In this document: piece after piece, positions 43,464-51,610 of the stretch | Position numbering within the stretch: position 1 is the first letter of the stretch | How the letters are laid out: the number at the start of each line of letters is the position of its first letter | Source of the DNA: Bacillota bacterium | GTDB taxonomy: Bacteria > Bacillota > Clostridia > Lachnospirales > Lachnospiraceae | Reading direction: 5' to 3' | NCBI GenBank assembly: GCA_023409535.1 | Contig: JAEYGZ010000036.1 | Coordinates: 310,001-374,000 of the forward strand | DNA: 64,000 nucleotides | Position numbers and translations under genes: made by a program | Notes under the pieces: generated by a model | Databases searched by the model: none | Told to the model about the DNA's origin: nothing | What the model saw: only the letters and a program-made list of their open reading frames with translations

Positions 43464-43813
43464 AACAATGCTCCCTTCTATCGCAGACGGTATTATTCAT
43501 TAGTATATCACAGTAATAATCAACATAGCATTATAATTTCCGGCGCCGTATTAAGATTATATAAAGATCAGCGAGAAGCAGTCATGCCGGCTGATAAATA
43601 GTTTAAGCAATTCTGATGTTTATAATTATTTAACGAAGTTTATATTGATTTTATAATTATTCAGTGCTATATTTTAAATTAATAGCATATGAAATGGATG
43701 GGCAGGTAACTGCGTCAGGAATTTGAACTTATTAGTGGAGGGCTTCGCAGGAGGTTCTCCACTTTCAGTTAAAATGAAGCAGGTCTGAACGATAACCGGA
43801 AAAGAGGTAAACT
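43464..43813. other. Divergent intergenic region between kdpD and the glycosyltransferase
   Basis: 350 bases. Besides the KdpE box it is AT-rich from 43600 to 43690. A hairpin AGTGGAG/CTCCACT (43733-43739, 43758-43764) lies in the likely leader of the glycosyltransferase gene and could be regulatory. I see no consensus promoter for either gene. Confidence 0.4.
43547..43568 (-). promoter_or_regulatory. Probable KdpE box upstream of kdpD
   Basis: On the minus strand this reads ATCTTTATATAA followed by TCTTAATACG. It is the same design as the box before the kdpFABC operon, at 84 bases from the kdpD start codon, so kdpDE is likely autoregulated. Confidence 0.75.
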
Positions 43814-45625
43814 ATGATTATTACATTAGTGAATGATACATTTAATGTTAATAACAATGGCACAACGATCTCTGCCATGCGCTTTGCGAAAGCGTTAAAG
43901 GACCACGGGCATACCATACGAATTGTAACCTGCGGTGAGCCGGAGAACAGCGGGGCAGATTTGGAGAACGGTATGGAGATGTACTATGTACCCGAACTGA
44001 TTTTACCGGTTGCCAGCCGGTTGGCGCATCAGCAGAGTACCCTGTTTGCAAAGCCGGTGCGTTCTGTGCTGGAAGAGGCAATTACGGGTGCTGATGTGGT
44101 ACACATCTATCAGCCATGGCCTCTTGGCAAGGCTGCCCAGCGGATCGCCCGCCGCCTTGGCGTTCCTGCCATTGCTGCATTTCACATTCAGCCGGAAAAT
44201 ATTACTTATAATATCGGACTGGGCTGGTTCCCGCCTGCGGCACACCTGATTTATTATTTATTGTACCTTACCTTTTACCGCCGGTTTAAGCACATTCATT
44301 GCCCGTCAAAATTTATTGCCGCACAGCTTCGAAGTCATGGTTACCGGGCGCGGCTCCATGTGATATCCAACGGAGTTGCGCCTGAGTTCATCCCGGGTCT
44401 ACCAAGGAAAAGGGAGAGCGGGGAATTATACAAAGTGCTTATGGTGGGAAGACTTTCCGCTGAAAAAAGACAGGATGTCCTGATCCGTGCAATACAAAAA
44501 TCTAAGAATGCAGATAAAATTCAGCTTTATTTCGCGGGCAGCGGTCCGAAGCTGCGACGTTTTAAAAAGATGGGAGCCAAACTCGCGCATCCGCCGATCT
44601 TCGGATATTATAATCAAAGGGATTTGCTTGAACTGATCCAAAGCTGTGACTTATATGTCCATGCTTCTGATATTGAGATTGAAGGAATTTCCTGCATTGA
44701 AGCATTTTCCTGTGGCTTGGTACCGGTGATATCGAACAGTAAGCGAAGTGCGGCAGTACAGTTTGCATTGAGCAAGGAGCACCTGTTTCGGGCCGGAAGC
44801 CCGGATTCGCTGGCCGAGAGGATTGATGCATGGATCAGTGACCCTAAGAAGCTGTCAGAAGCGGGTAAAATGTATTCGGAATATGCAAAAGCTTATGTAC
44901 TGGATCAAAGTATACGAGGCATCGAGAAGGTTTACCGGTCAACAGGCTTGTCCGTATGTAAAAACACCTATGCGAAAGGACGGATTTATCGGCTGTCCTC
45001 AAGCTTGTTTTATTATCTGATTGCAATTCCTATACTCTTTCTCTGGACGCGGGTGATTCTGGGGGTAAAGGTAATCGGCGGCCGTCATCTGCGCGGGGTC
45101 AAAGGAGCGATGACCGTTTGTAACCATGTGCATATGCTGGATTGCGCTTTGGTCGCCCTGGCTCTTTTCCCCAGGAAGGTAATCTTCCCTACAATACCGG
45201 AGAATGTGCAGTCCATCTGGCCGGGAAAAATTGTCCGTCTGCTGGGGGGCGTAGCAATACCGGGCAATATGACGGAGCTGATGCAATTCTTCGACGAAAT
45301 GGAGTTTCTGCTGGTAAAAAAGCGCATTGTACATATATTCCCCGAAGGAGAATTAAAGCCCTATGATACCAATCTGAGGCAGTTTAAAAAGGGTGCGTTT
45401 CATCTGGCTGCCCAGGCTCGTGTGCCGGTTGTTCCGATTTCCATTTCCTTTCGACAGCCGAAAGGAATTCATAAATTGTATCGAAGGAAGCCGGTTATGG
45501 TTTTGCATATCGGAGAACCGATTTACCCTGCTGCCGTGGATCCTCTGAAGGACCTGCAAATCCGCATGGAGCTTGTCAAGCGGCAGATGAATGATATTAT
45601 TACTGTAGCTGCAGTAAGTGAATAA
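43814..45625 (+). CDS. Fused GT4 glycosyltransferase and 1-acylglycerol-3-phosphate acyltransferase-like protein
   Basis: 603 residues, two enzymes in one chain. Residues 1 to about 375 are a GT-B glycosyltransferase (start NDTFNVNNNGTTISAMRFAK; donor site GRLSAEKRQDVLIRAI; EGISCIEAFSCGLVPVIS with the catalytic ExxxxxxE). After a membrane-contacting helix (YYLIAIPILFLWTRV) comes a PlsC-type acyltransferase, residues about 415-595. Its HX4D box is in CNHVHMLDCALVAL, and the substrate site is FPEGELKP, with the arginine side in VPVVPISI. Such a fusion would couple sugar transfer and acylation on a membrane lipid. AAAGAGG precedes ATG. Conserved residues of both halves are present. Substrates are unknown. 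Confidence 0.9.
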   Translation: MIITLVNDTFNVNNNGTTISAMRFAKALKDHGHTIRIVTCGEPENSGADLENGMEMYYVPELILPVASRLAHQQSTLFAKPVRSVLEEAITGADVVHIYQPWPLGKAAQRIARRLGVPAIAAFHIQPENITYNIGLGWFPPAAHLIYYLLYLTFYRRFKHIHCPSKFIAAQLRSHGYRARLHVISNGVAPEFIPGLPRKRESGELYKVLMVGRLSAEKRQDVLIRAIQKSKNADKIQLYFAGSGPKLRRFKKMGAKLAHPPIFGYYNQRDLLELIQSCDLYVHASDIEIEGISCIEAFSCGLVPVISNSKRSAAVQFALSKEHLFRAGSPDSLAERIDAWISDPKKLSEAGKMYSEYAKAYVLDQSIRGIEKVYRSTGLSVCKNTYAKGRIYRLSSSLFYYLIAIPILFLWTRVILGVKVIGGRHLRGVKGAMTVCNHVHMLDCALVALALFPRKVIFPTIPENVQSIWPGKIVRLLGGVAIPGNMTELMQFFDEMEFLLVKKRIVHIFPEGELKPYDTNLRQFKKGAFHLAAQARVPVVPISISFRQPKGIHKLYRRKPVMVLHIGEPIYPAAVDPLKDLQIRMELVKRQMNDIITVAAVSE

Positions 45626-45711
45626 GCAGAACCTCGGGATTGTATGAAGCAGGGAAGGTTACTGTTACATCCGGAGTATAAAATACCTGAATAGAAGGTT
45701 GTGAGGTTACC

Positions 45712-46329
45712 ATGGACGATAGAATAGAAAAAACAATTTACAATTTACAGCGAAACAATATGGCAGGATATTATGCGGAAACAAGAGAAGAACTGCTCCG
45801 GCTTCTGGCCTCCTTCCTGCACAAGGGTGAGAGGGTTGGATGCGGGGATTCGGTTACGCTGGAAGAAACAGGAGTATTTGATTTTATCAGACAGGGTGAT
45901 TTTATATTCAATGATAAATACAAGCCGGGACTGACATCGGAAGAAAAGAGAGAAATTTACCTGAAGAATTTTAGTGCCGATACCTTTCTTACCGGGACGA
46001 ATGCCATTACTCTTGACGGCAAGCTGTTCAATATTGACGGAAACGGAAGCCGTGTTGCACCTATGCTGTACGGTCCCAAGCAGGTTATCGTGGTTGCAGG
46101 AGTAAATAAATTGACGGATACAGTGGAGGAGGCCATCCTCCGTACAAGACAGATTGCGGCACCTCTTGATGCGAAGAGACTGAATAAGGATACTCCGTGC
46201 ACGAAACTGGGGAAATGCATTGATTGTAAACATAAGCAGAGGATATGTAATGATTTTGTTCTCATAACCGGACAGTTCGTTAAGGACAGAATTAAGGTAA
46301 TTCTGATGAATGGAGCGTACGGTTTTTAA
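45712..46329 (+). CDS. LUD-domain protein (LutC-like)
   Basis: 205 residues, cytosolic. The LUD fold (YkgG/LutC type) can be recognised from VGCGDSVTLEETGVF, ADTFLTGTNAITLDGKL and GPKQVIVVAGVNKLTDTVEEA. The C-terminal region has several cysteines (DTPCTKLGKCIDCKHKQRIC) that might bind an iron-sulfur cluster or zinc, as in LUD proteins of anaerobes. The LutAB partners of the lactate pathway are not encoded here, so a lactate role is not supported. GAGG lies upstream of ATG. Confidence 0.88.
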   Translation: MDDRIEKTIYNLQRNNMAGYYAETREELLRLLASFLHKGERVGCGDSVTLEETGVFDFIRQGDFIFNDKYKPGLTSEEKREIYLKNFSADTFLTGTNAITLDGKLFNIDGNGSRVAPMLYGPKQVIVVAGVNKLTDTVEEAILRTRQIAAPLDAKRLNKDTPCTKLGKCIDCKHKQRICNDFVLITGQFVKDRIKVILMNGAYGF

Positions 46330-46338
46330 CACCGTGGC

Positions 46339-46385
46339 AAAATGGCAGCAGGCTGTGAGCTTTCTCACAGCCTGCTGCCATTTTG
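46339..46385. terminator. Bidirectional terminator between LUD and ABC genes
   Basis: A perfect 21-bp stem, AAAATGGCAGCAGGCTGTGAG (46339-46359) and its complement (46364-46384), loop CTTT. T tracts on both strands. It ends the LUD transcript and the convergent ABC operon. Confidence 0.92.
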
Positions 46386-47405
46386 TTAATTTCCGGACCA
46401 ATCCCGGTATAAGCCGGCAATCACCTGCTCAATGGGAGCCTTTTTGATTTCCACATCCCGGACGCCCTCCACCTCAGACAGCTGTCCCAGCAGAGCCTTG
46501 ATTGGGGTTTTTGCAAGGTCGATATCATATTCATAAATACCGTTATTTGTTGTCAGTAACTTTCCGGCAGTTATCTGCGGAATTAGGCTGTCCTCCATCG
46601 CCACTACTATTCGTGTGAGGTTACCTGTGATGTTTCGAAGCTCCTGAAAGCTTCCGTCAAAAGCAATTCTGCCGTCTGATATCATCAGTATCCGTTCCGC
46701 CATCTCTTCCAGGTCATCCATATCATGACTGGTAACGATGATGGTGACCTTATTTTCTTTGTTTATCTTTTTTAAGAAGTCGATCATCTGCCGTTTTGCA
46801 ACCACATCAAGACCAAGGGTCGGCTCATCCAGAAGTATGATTTCCGGACTGTGCAGCAGCATCATGGCAAGGTCGGCTCTCATCCGCTGGCCAAGGCTGA
46901 GCTCTCTGGCAAAGGTTTTAAGCAGTTTTCCGATATCCAGAAGTCCGGTTACCATCTCGAGGTTTTGCTTATATATCTGATCAGGGATATCCCAGACCAC
47001 TTTCTTCCATTCGAAGCTTTGAATCACCGGGTGGTCCCACCATAATTCCGTCCGGTTGCCAAACAGAATTCCCAGCCGCTGCATTAAAGCCATGCGCTGT
47101 TTCTGAGGTGACATGCCCAGTACGGAAATATCACCGGCATTTGGCAGCAGCATACCGCTTAACAGCTTCATCGTGGTACTTTTACCGGCACCGTTGGGTC
47201 CTGCATAGGCAACAAATTCACCCTTTTGAATATGAAAGGATACGTCGTTCAGCGCAACAATGGTCCGCTTTTCAGGTTTAATCAGATTCTTAATCAGGCT
47301 TTGCCCGGTATTATCACGCTGCCATTGCGTGAAGGTCTTTGTTACCTTGGTCAATTTAACGGCGAAATCCGTAGGGTACATATCGATTTGATCCTTTTTT
47401 AACAT
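46386..47405 (-). CDS. ABC-2 exporter ATP-binding protein (COG4586-like)
   Basis: 339 residues. Walker A GPNGAGKSTTMKL, signature LSLGQRMRADLAMMLL, Walker B IILLDEPTLGLD and H loop TSHDMDDLEEMAERI. An insertion after Walker A (LFGNRTELWWDHPVIQSFEW) is typical of this two-permease exporter group. The gene overlaps the permease by 50 bases if ATG 47405 is used; an ATG at 47381 would also fit. It belongs with the two ABC2_membrane_6-type permeases upstream. Substrate unknown. Confidence 0.93.
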   Translation of the reverse strand: MLKKDQIDMYPTDFAVKLTKVTKTFTQWQRDNTGQSLIKNLIKPEKRTIVALNDVSFHIQKGEFVAYAGPNGAGKSTTMKLLSGMLLPNAGDISVLGMSPQKQRMALMQRLGILFGNRTELWWDHPVIQSFEWKKVVWDIPDQIYKQNLEMVTGLLDIGKLLKTFARELSLGQRMRADLAMMLLHSPEIILLDEPTLGLDVVAKRQMIDFLKKINKENKVTIIVTSHDMDDLEEMAERILMISDGRIAFDGSFQELRNITGNLTRIVVAMEDSLIPQITAGKLLTTNNGIYEYDIDLAKTPIKALLGQLSEVEGVRDVEIKKAPIEQVIAGLYRDWSGN

Positions 47406-48204
47406 AATAATTCAATCCTTTCCTGAAGATATAGCCTGCGATTAGTGATAGTATCAGTGCGAAGGCAAGGGGATAATATTCGGTGAAATTTAACGGGGCC
47501 TTTCCAAGGAGGCACAGGGATGGAAACCAGGCCATCAACCCCTCCGGTAATAAGGTAAGCAAGGAAACTTGAAGAAAGGCGGGCATTCCTGACAATGGAA
47601 ATGTACTAAGGAGCCAGGTTCCCTCAATTGCTGTCATGGAAATTTCTTCTGCCGCAACCGGCGCATAAAATGCCGCACTGGAGACCAGGTAGGCTCTGCC
47701 TACAATGATGGTCATGGTCGCCAGCACATACACCATGAGTGAGAGAATCCACCCTACTGACACGGCAAGGGATAATCTTTTTACTGAAATAATTAACATA
47801 ATACATCCGACAACAAAGTTACTGCCTCCTGTAAAGGGAGAAAATCCACTGGTAAAGAGCTGTGCCTTTAGGGATAACGGCTGCATGAAAAGGTGCTCCA
47901 GCTGCCCGCGTCCGATAATCCGGCTGATGTGGATGTTGTTACCGGAGCCAAACATAATAAAAAGTCCGGTCGTTATGGTGGAATAGGCCATCATAAATAA
48001 AATCTCATCTGTGCTCAGACCGCCGATGCCGTCAAATCTTAATGCAATCAGGAACACCCCTGATACGGTTGATAAATTGGATATAATATCGGAGGTAATT
48101 CCGGTCAGAGCGTATTTCGTATCCCGGAGCAGCCACACCAGATCCATCTTTGCGGAGATGGCTAATAATTTTAATATACGTATAAGTTTTGTTTTAACCG
48201 CCAT
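47356..48204 (-). CDS. ABC-2 permease (ABC2_membrane_6, COG3694-like)
   Basis: 282 residues, about six helices; conserved segment WLLRDTKYALTGITSDIISN, then GSGNNIHISRIIGRGQLEHL in the first loop, the typical element of this family. It overlaps the second permease by 11 bases and the ATPase by 50. It forms a heterodimer with the permease at 48194. Confidence 0.9.
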   Translation of the reverse strand: MAVKTKLIRILKLLAISAKMDLVWLLRDTKYALTGITSDIISNLSTVSGVFLIALRFDGIGGLSTDEILFMMAYSTITTGLFIMFGSGNNIHISRIIGRGQLEHLFMQPLSLKAQLFTSGFSPFTGGSNFVVGCIMLIISVKRLSLAVSVGWILSLMVYVLATMTIIVGRAYLVSSAAFYAPVAAEEISMTAIEGTWLLSTFPLSGMPAFLQVSLLTLLPEGLMAWFPSLCLLGKAPLNFTEYYPLAFALILSLIAGYIFRKGLNYYVKKGSNRYVPYGFRR

Positions 48205-48961
48205 AGCTTACAATTCCCTCCTGTGATTTTTTGAATATCAATAATGCAATGGGCCATAAAATCAGATTCCATATGAGTTGCAGTATAAGCACACTTCCGG
48301 GATTTGCGCTTCCCACATAAATTGATAAAGGTGAGCCGCCCAGGCAGGCAAAGGGCTGATATTTCATCAGCTTATCAATCCCAAAGGGCAGCAGGCTGAT
48401 GGGGATGATCGTACCGGAGAACAGCGAGATGACGGCAGTCCGTATCCGGTTGATTAACCAGCTCATATTCCTTAGTTTGATAGAAAGGCAGGCAAATAGA
48501 AAATCAATCGCGAAGCCAAGTGATATACACAAAAGCAGGCTAAGCAGAAACCAGGGTGAAGCGGGTTTTAAATTAACCCCCAGAGCCGGTGCTAACAATA
48601 CCATAGGAAACGAGAAAAGTATTAACAGGGGAAGCCAGCCGCCGACTGTTTGTGCGATGAGCTGCCCCAGTACCGAAAGCGGCCGGCCGTAAAGCTTCAT
48701 AAGTACGCCTTCCGAGAGCCATCCGGAAGCAGCAGTTTTTACGACCATCATATCGGATAGCAATGCACTGACATAAGTATAGGTCAGCATTTGTGCCATG
48801 CTCATGCCAACCTCTGCTCCGGAGGACATGACGACGCGCCAGAGGAAGATAAGCGGAATCAAAGTAAATATTTTAATCATAACATCGGGCAGAAGATAAA
48901 TTACTCCGCCATTGGTTTTTTCCAGATAGGACATTCTGGCAGTTTTCATATATTTAAACAT
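48194..48961 (-). CDS. ABC-2 permease (COG4587-like)
   Basis: 255 residues, about six helices. ATG 48961 (MFKYMKTARMSYLEKTNG) has AAGGAG 7 bases upstream; the longer in-frame extension covers the leader hairpins and is rejected. Loop GWLSEGVLMKLYGRPLSVLG corresponds to the GRGQLEHL segment of its partner. First gene of the exporter operon. Confidence 0.9.
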   Translation of the reverse strand: MFKYMKTARMSYLEKTNGGVIYLLPDVMIKIFTLIPLIFLWRVVMSSGAEVGMSMAQMLTYTYVSALLSDMMVVKTAASGWLSEGVLMKLYGRPLSVLGQLIAQTVGGWLPLLILFSFPMVLLAPALGVNLKPASPWFLLSLLLCISLGFAIDFLFACLSIKLRNMSWLINRIRTAVISLFSGTIIPISLLPFGIDKLMKYQPFACLGGSPLSIYVGSANPGSVLILQLIWNLILWPIALLIFKKSQEGIVSYGG

Positions 48962-49018
48962 GGTCTTACTCCTTGCTGTTATTTGAAATAGTGTTGATTT
49001 CTTACCGGTTTTTGCACA

Positions 49019-49052
49019 ATAAAAAACCGGGTATCCAATGGAATACCCGGTT
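49019..49052 (-). terminator. Hairpin terminator/attenuator ahead of the ABC exporter operon
   Basis: On the minus strand AACCGGGTAT (49052-49043), a loop, ATACCCGGTT (49034-49025), then TTTTTT. It lies between a 66-residue ORF and the exporter. A second hairpin can form downstream from CCGGTTTTT (49030-49022) with AAAAACCGG (49013-49005) and is mutually exclusive with the terminator. No obvious promoter follows, so the exporter may be transcribed by read-through. Confidence 0.7.
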
Positions 49053-49078
49053 GGCGACACAAGATGTAACCTGATCAC

Positions 49079-49279
49079 TCAGGCATAATTTATGTGCGGT
49101 AAGAGGCATTCGATTGGTTGAAAATGGACACAGTTATCCTGTGACAGGGTTAAATCAGCACAAATGACCGGAGAAAGGGCAGATTCCACCCATACCGTCA
49201 ATTTTTTGAAGGAATAGCCTTTTATGCACTCACAATTCATAACAAGATTGCCGCTACTGTAAAAAGCTGCGATATTCAT
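49079..49279 (-). CDS. 66-residue ORF with strong promoter and ribosome site
   Basis: ATG 49279, stop at 49079, AAAGGTGG-GAGAGG upstream. The product begins MNIAAFYSSGNLVMNCECIK and ends with ECLLPHINYA; it has five cysteines and no signal peptide. The consensus promoter at 49312-49340 reads straight into it and a terminator follows 27 bases after its stop. I know no family. It could be a leader peptide for the exporter operon, a small independent protein, or a substrate of the exporter. Confidence 0.6.
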   Translation of the reverse strand: MNIAAFYSSGNLVMNCECIKGYSFKKLTVWVESALSPVICADLTLSQDNCVHFQPIECLLPHINYA

Positions 49280-49311
49280 ACCTCTCACCACCTTTCCTGA
49301 TAGTTAAAGCT

Positions 49312-49340
49312 ATTATATTACAGTATGTAAGCGATGTCAA
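49312..49340 (-). promoter_or_regulatory. Near-consensus vegetative promoter
   Basis: On the minus strand: -35 TTGACA (49340-49335), 17-base spacer, -10 TATAAT (49317-49312). Both boxes match the sigma-A consensus exactly. It drives the 66-residue ORF and, by read-through, possibly the ABC operon. Confidence 0.85.
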
Positions 49341-49455
49341 ATAGCAAACTCTTTTTAAAAATCCTTCCTATCCAAGTATAATTGTGGTAAAATTTGCTTT
49401 GGGTTATCATACCGGCAGCAGTAAGGTGCAGAAAAGAAATGGCGGAGGGTATTAT

Positions 49456-50784
49456 ATGAGACGGTTGTTGAATGCACTATTAACACTGTTTATTTGTTGT
49501 ATGAGTTTAATTATATATGTTTCCATTCATGAAGGGGCACATGCTTTATTTGCTGTTCTCTTTGGAGGAACGCTGACGAATTTTGATATCAATATCCTTA
49601 ACGGCTTCCCGCATGTACAATGGGCAGGGGACATGAGCAGCACGGAAAGGGCATTCATCAGCATTGCAGGTCCGTTGGTACCCTATGTGCTGCTGCTGGC
49701 CGGATTTTTCTTTGTTCATAAGGAAAGCAATATCATGATAAGAAAGACAGCTTCCTTTGCTTCAATTATGATTTTAGGAAGTATGCTTCCGAATATTATA
49801 CTTCCGGTCTTGTACGAAAATGGTGTTGATGTAAGTGATGAAGATATCGTGCAGTTTGCGTCCGGAATGCAGATGAGCGGATATATGGTTTCCTTGATCA
49901 TGGTTCTTCTGTTTATACTGCTATTTATTCTGGTTTTTAAGAAGAGGCTATTGGCCTCTTTGCAATATCAGGTTGATATTAATCTAAAGAATAAAAGGAA
50001 TATCGTATGGATTGTTGCTGCAATATTGATATTATCCGGTGTATTAATAGCGGCTGCCGTTAATATAATCGTAAAAAGCGGTAGTTCCTATCAAACCTAT
50101 CTGCCCGGGGAGTATGATCAGCAGCTCGATATTAATTTAGAGCAGATGGATGAACCGGATAAGGTAATTTATGATTTTACGGTTGAAACGCCCACACTTT
50201 ATAGTTTTACCGTTACCGGAAATGCAAAGGAAGAGATAACGATAAAGGTGAAGGGCTCTGCAAGAATCGGCAGTTTACGAACCAATGAGCTTACCATTTG
50301 TTCCGCCAAGGGCAATCTGAGTGCAAATTATATAAACTGGCTCTTGGAGAAAGGGACATATCAAATCATACTTAACGGGAGGAATAATAAAGGAAAAGTT
50401 AAGGTTTATATTAAGGAAAGTGCTGCAGATAGTAATTTATTAAATAGTAACGGCGAGGATGTAAAAATATTAAACGGTGAAATCCCGCAACCGGATCCGG
50501 GATTTACGCTCAAAGCAAAAGAGAAGTTATCAGATGACAGTGATAAAAATATTTTTGAATTCAGCCTTGATGAGGACAGAAATGTTTTCTTCAGTATTTT
50601 CCTCACAACAAAGCAGGGGAAAGCTACGGTAACTTTGGCGGGAGATGATTATGAGGATATATTAATCAGTGAAGATCAGATAAAAACTGATTTGAGAGGA
50701 TGCTATCTGAAAAAAGGAAATTATCGTGTATTGATATCCAGCAGTGATTGTGACGGAGAGATCTATTTATATTATAAGGAGTGA
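49456..50784 (+). CDS. Membrane protein with HExxH metalloprotease-like motif and extracytoplasmic beta domains
   Basis: 442 residues. ATG 49456 has GGAGGG upstream. The N-terminal half has five or six helices; helix 2 carries IYVSIHEGAHALFAVLFGG, an HExxH-type zinc site as in site-2 (M50) proteases, though the partner NPxxD motif of M50 is not evident. After a helix near residues 195-220 there are about 230 residues of beta-rich external sequence in two repeats (TFTVTGNAKEEITIK; FSIFLTTKQGKATVTL), like the PPC-type domains of secreted proteases. It may be an active protease or a degenerate structural protein. In operon with the next gene. Confidence 0.78.
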   Translation: MRRLLNALLTLFICCMSLIIYVSIHEGAHALFAVLFGGTLTNFDINILNGFPHVQWAGDMSSTERAFISIAGPLVPYVLLLAGFFFVHKESNIMIRKTASFASIMILGSMLPNIILPVLYENGVDVSDEDIVQFASGMQMSGYMVSLIMVLLFILLFILVFKKRLLASLQYQVDINLKNKRNIVWIVAAILILSGVLIAAAVNIIVKSGSSYQTYLPGEYDQQLDINLEQMDEPDKVIYDFTVETPTLYSFTVTGNAKEEITIKVKGSARIGSLRTNELTICSAKGNLSANYINWLLEKGTYQIILNGRNNKGKVKVYIKESAADSNLLNSNGEDVKILNGEIPQPDPGFTLKAKEKLSDDSDKNIFEFSLDEDRNVFFSIFLTTKQGKATVTLAGDDYEDILISEDQIKTDLRGCYLKKGNYRVLISSSDCDGEIYLYYKE

Positions 50785-50792
50785 AGCATTTT

Positions 50793-51548
50793 ATGATTAT
50801 ATCAGTCCTGTTTTTCGGTATTGGAGCTTTGATGCTGCTATTTGCCTATCTTGTCGGCGTAAGAAAAATGTATCAGCTTATTTCCGGTATTAATACGGCA
50901 TCAAAAGACCAAAGAGCAAAAATGGATTTGCCCGCTATCTGCAAAAGTATGGGAATCTGCTTTGCGGTGATTGGTTTCATCTTTATCCTGGCAGGAGGTA
51001 TGTCGCTTGTAGGAATTGACTGGGCAGTGGAAGCCGCTTTTATGATTTTCTTTATTGTAATCTGGTTCATGGTTATTTACATACAGCGGTTTGATGGGAA
51101 TAATTTTAATGAAACGGGCCGGCCTAAGGTAAAATATTATATAACGGTGCTTGGTGTATCAGCAATTATGATAGTGGTCATCATATTTGGTGTGACGCTG
51201 TATTCAGGTACACTAAGCAGTCCGCAGATTACTTTTTCAGGTGATACTCTGGAGATTAGCGGTATGTACGGAACGAATATCGGAAAGCCGGAAATATCTG
51301 AGATTACCTTGCTGGAGCAGCCGATTTCCTTCAGTGCAAAAACCAATGGCAGTGCAGTACTGGGGGCATATAAGGGGAACTTTACTTCAAGGCAGTATGG
51401 GCCGGTTCTTGTATATGTAAAGGAAGAAAGTGTTCCATGGATCATGATCCAACGAAGAGAGGAAAAACCGATTATTCTGTCACTAAAAAATTCCAAGGAA
51501 ACAAATGAGTTATATATGAAATTGGAAGAGTGGCTGGAAACAGAATAA
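50793..51548 (+). CDS. Membrane protein, DUF3784-like N-terminus with a PH-like tail
   Basis: 251 residues. ATG 50793 with AAGGAG 11 bases upstream (a GTG at 50781 is rejected). Helices near residues 5-25, 55-75, 80-100 and 115-140; the first half resembles DUF3784 (GIGALMLLFAYLVGVRKMYQL). The last 110 residues form a beta-rich PH-like domain (SGDTLEISGMYGTNIGKPE, ITLLEQPISFSA). Eight bases after the previous stop. Function unknown. Confidence 0.78.
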   Translation: MIISVLFFGIGALMLLFAYLVGVRKMYQLISGINTASKDQRAKMDLPAICKSMGICFAVIGFIFILAGGMSLVGIDWAVEAAFMIFFIVIWFMVIYIQRFDGNNFNETGRPKVKYYITVLGVSAIMIVVIIFGVTLYSGTLSSPQITFSGDTLEISGMYGTNIGKPEISEITLLEQPISFSAKTNGSAVLGAYKGNFTSRQYGPVLVYVKEESVPWIMIQRREEKPIILSLKNSKETNELYMKLEEWLETE

Positions 51549-51610
51549 GTTTCTTTAACAATAACCAATGCATAGATGCTTGTAATCAAAGGAAGGCAAA
51601 GGAGAAAATT

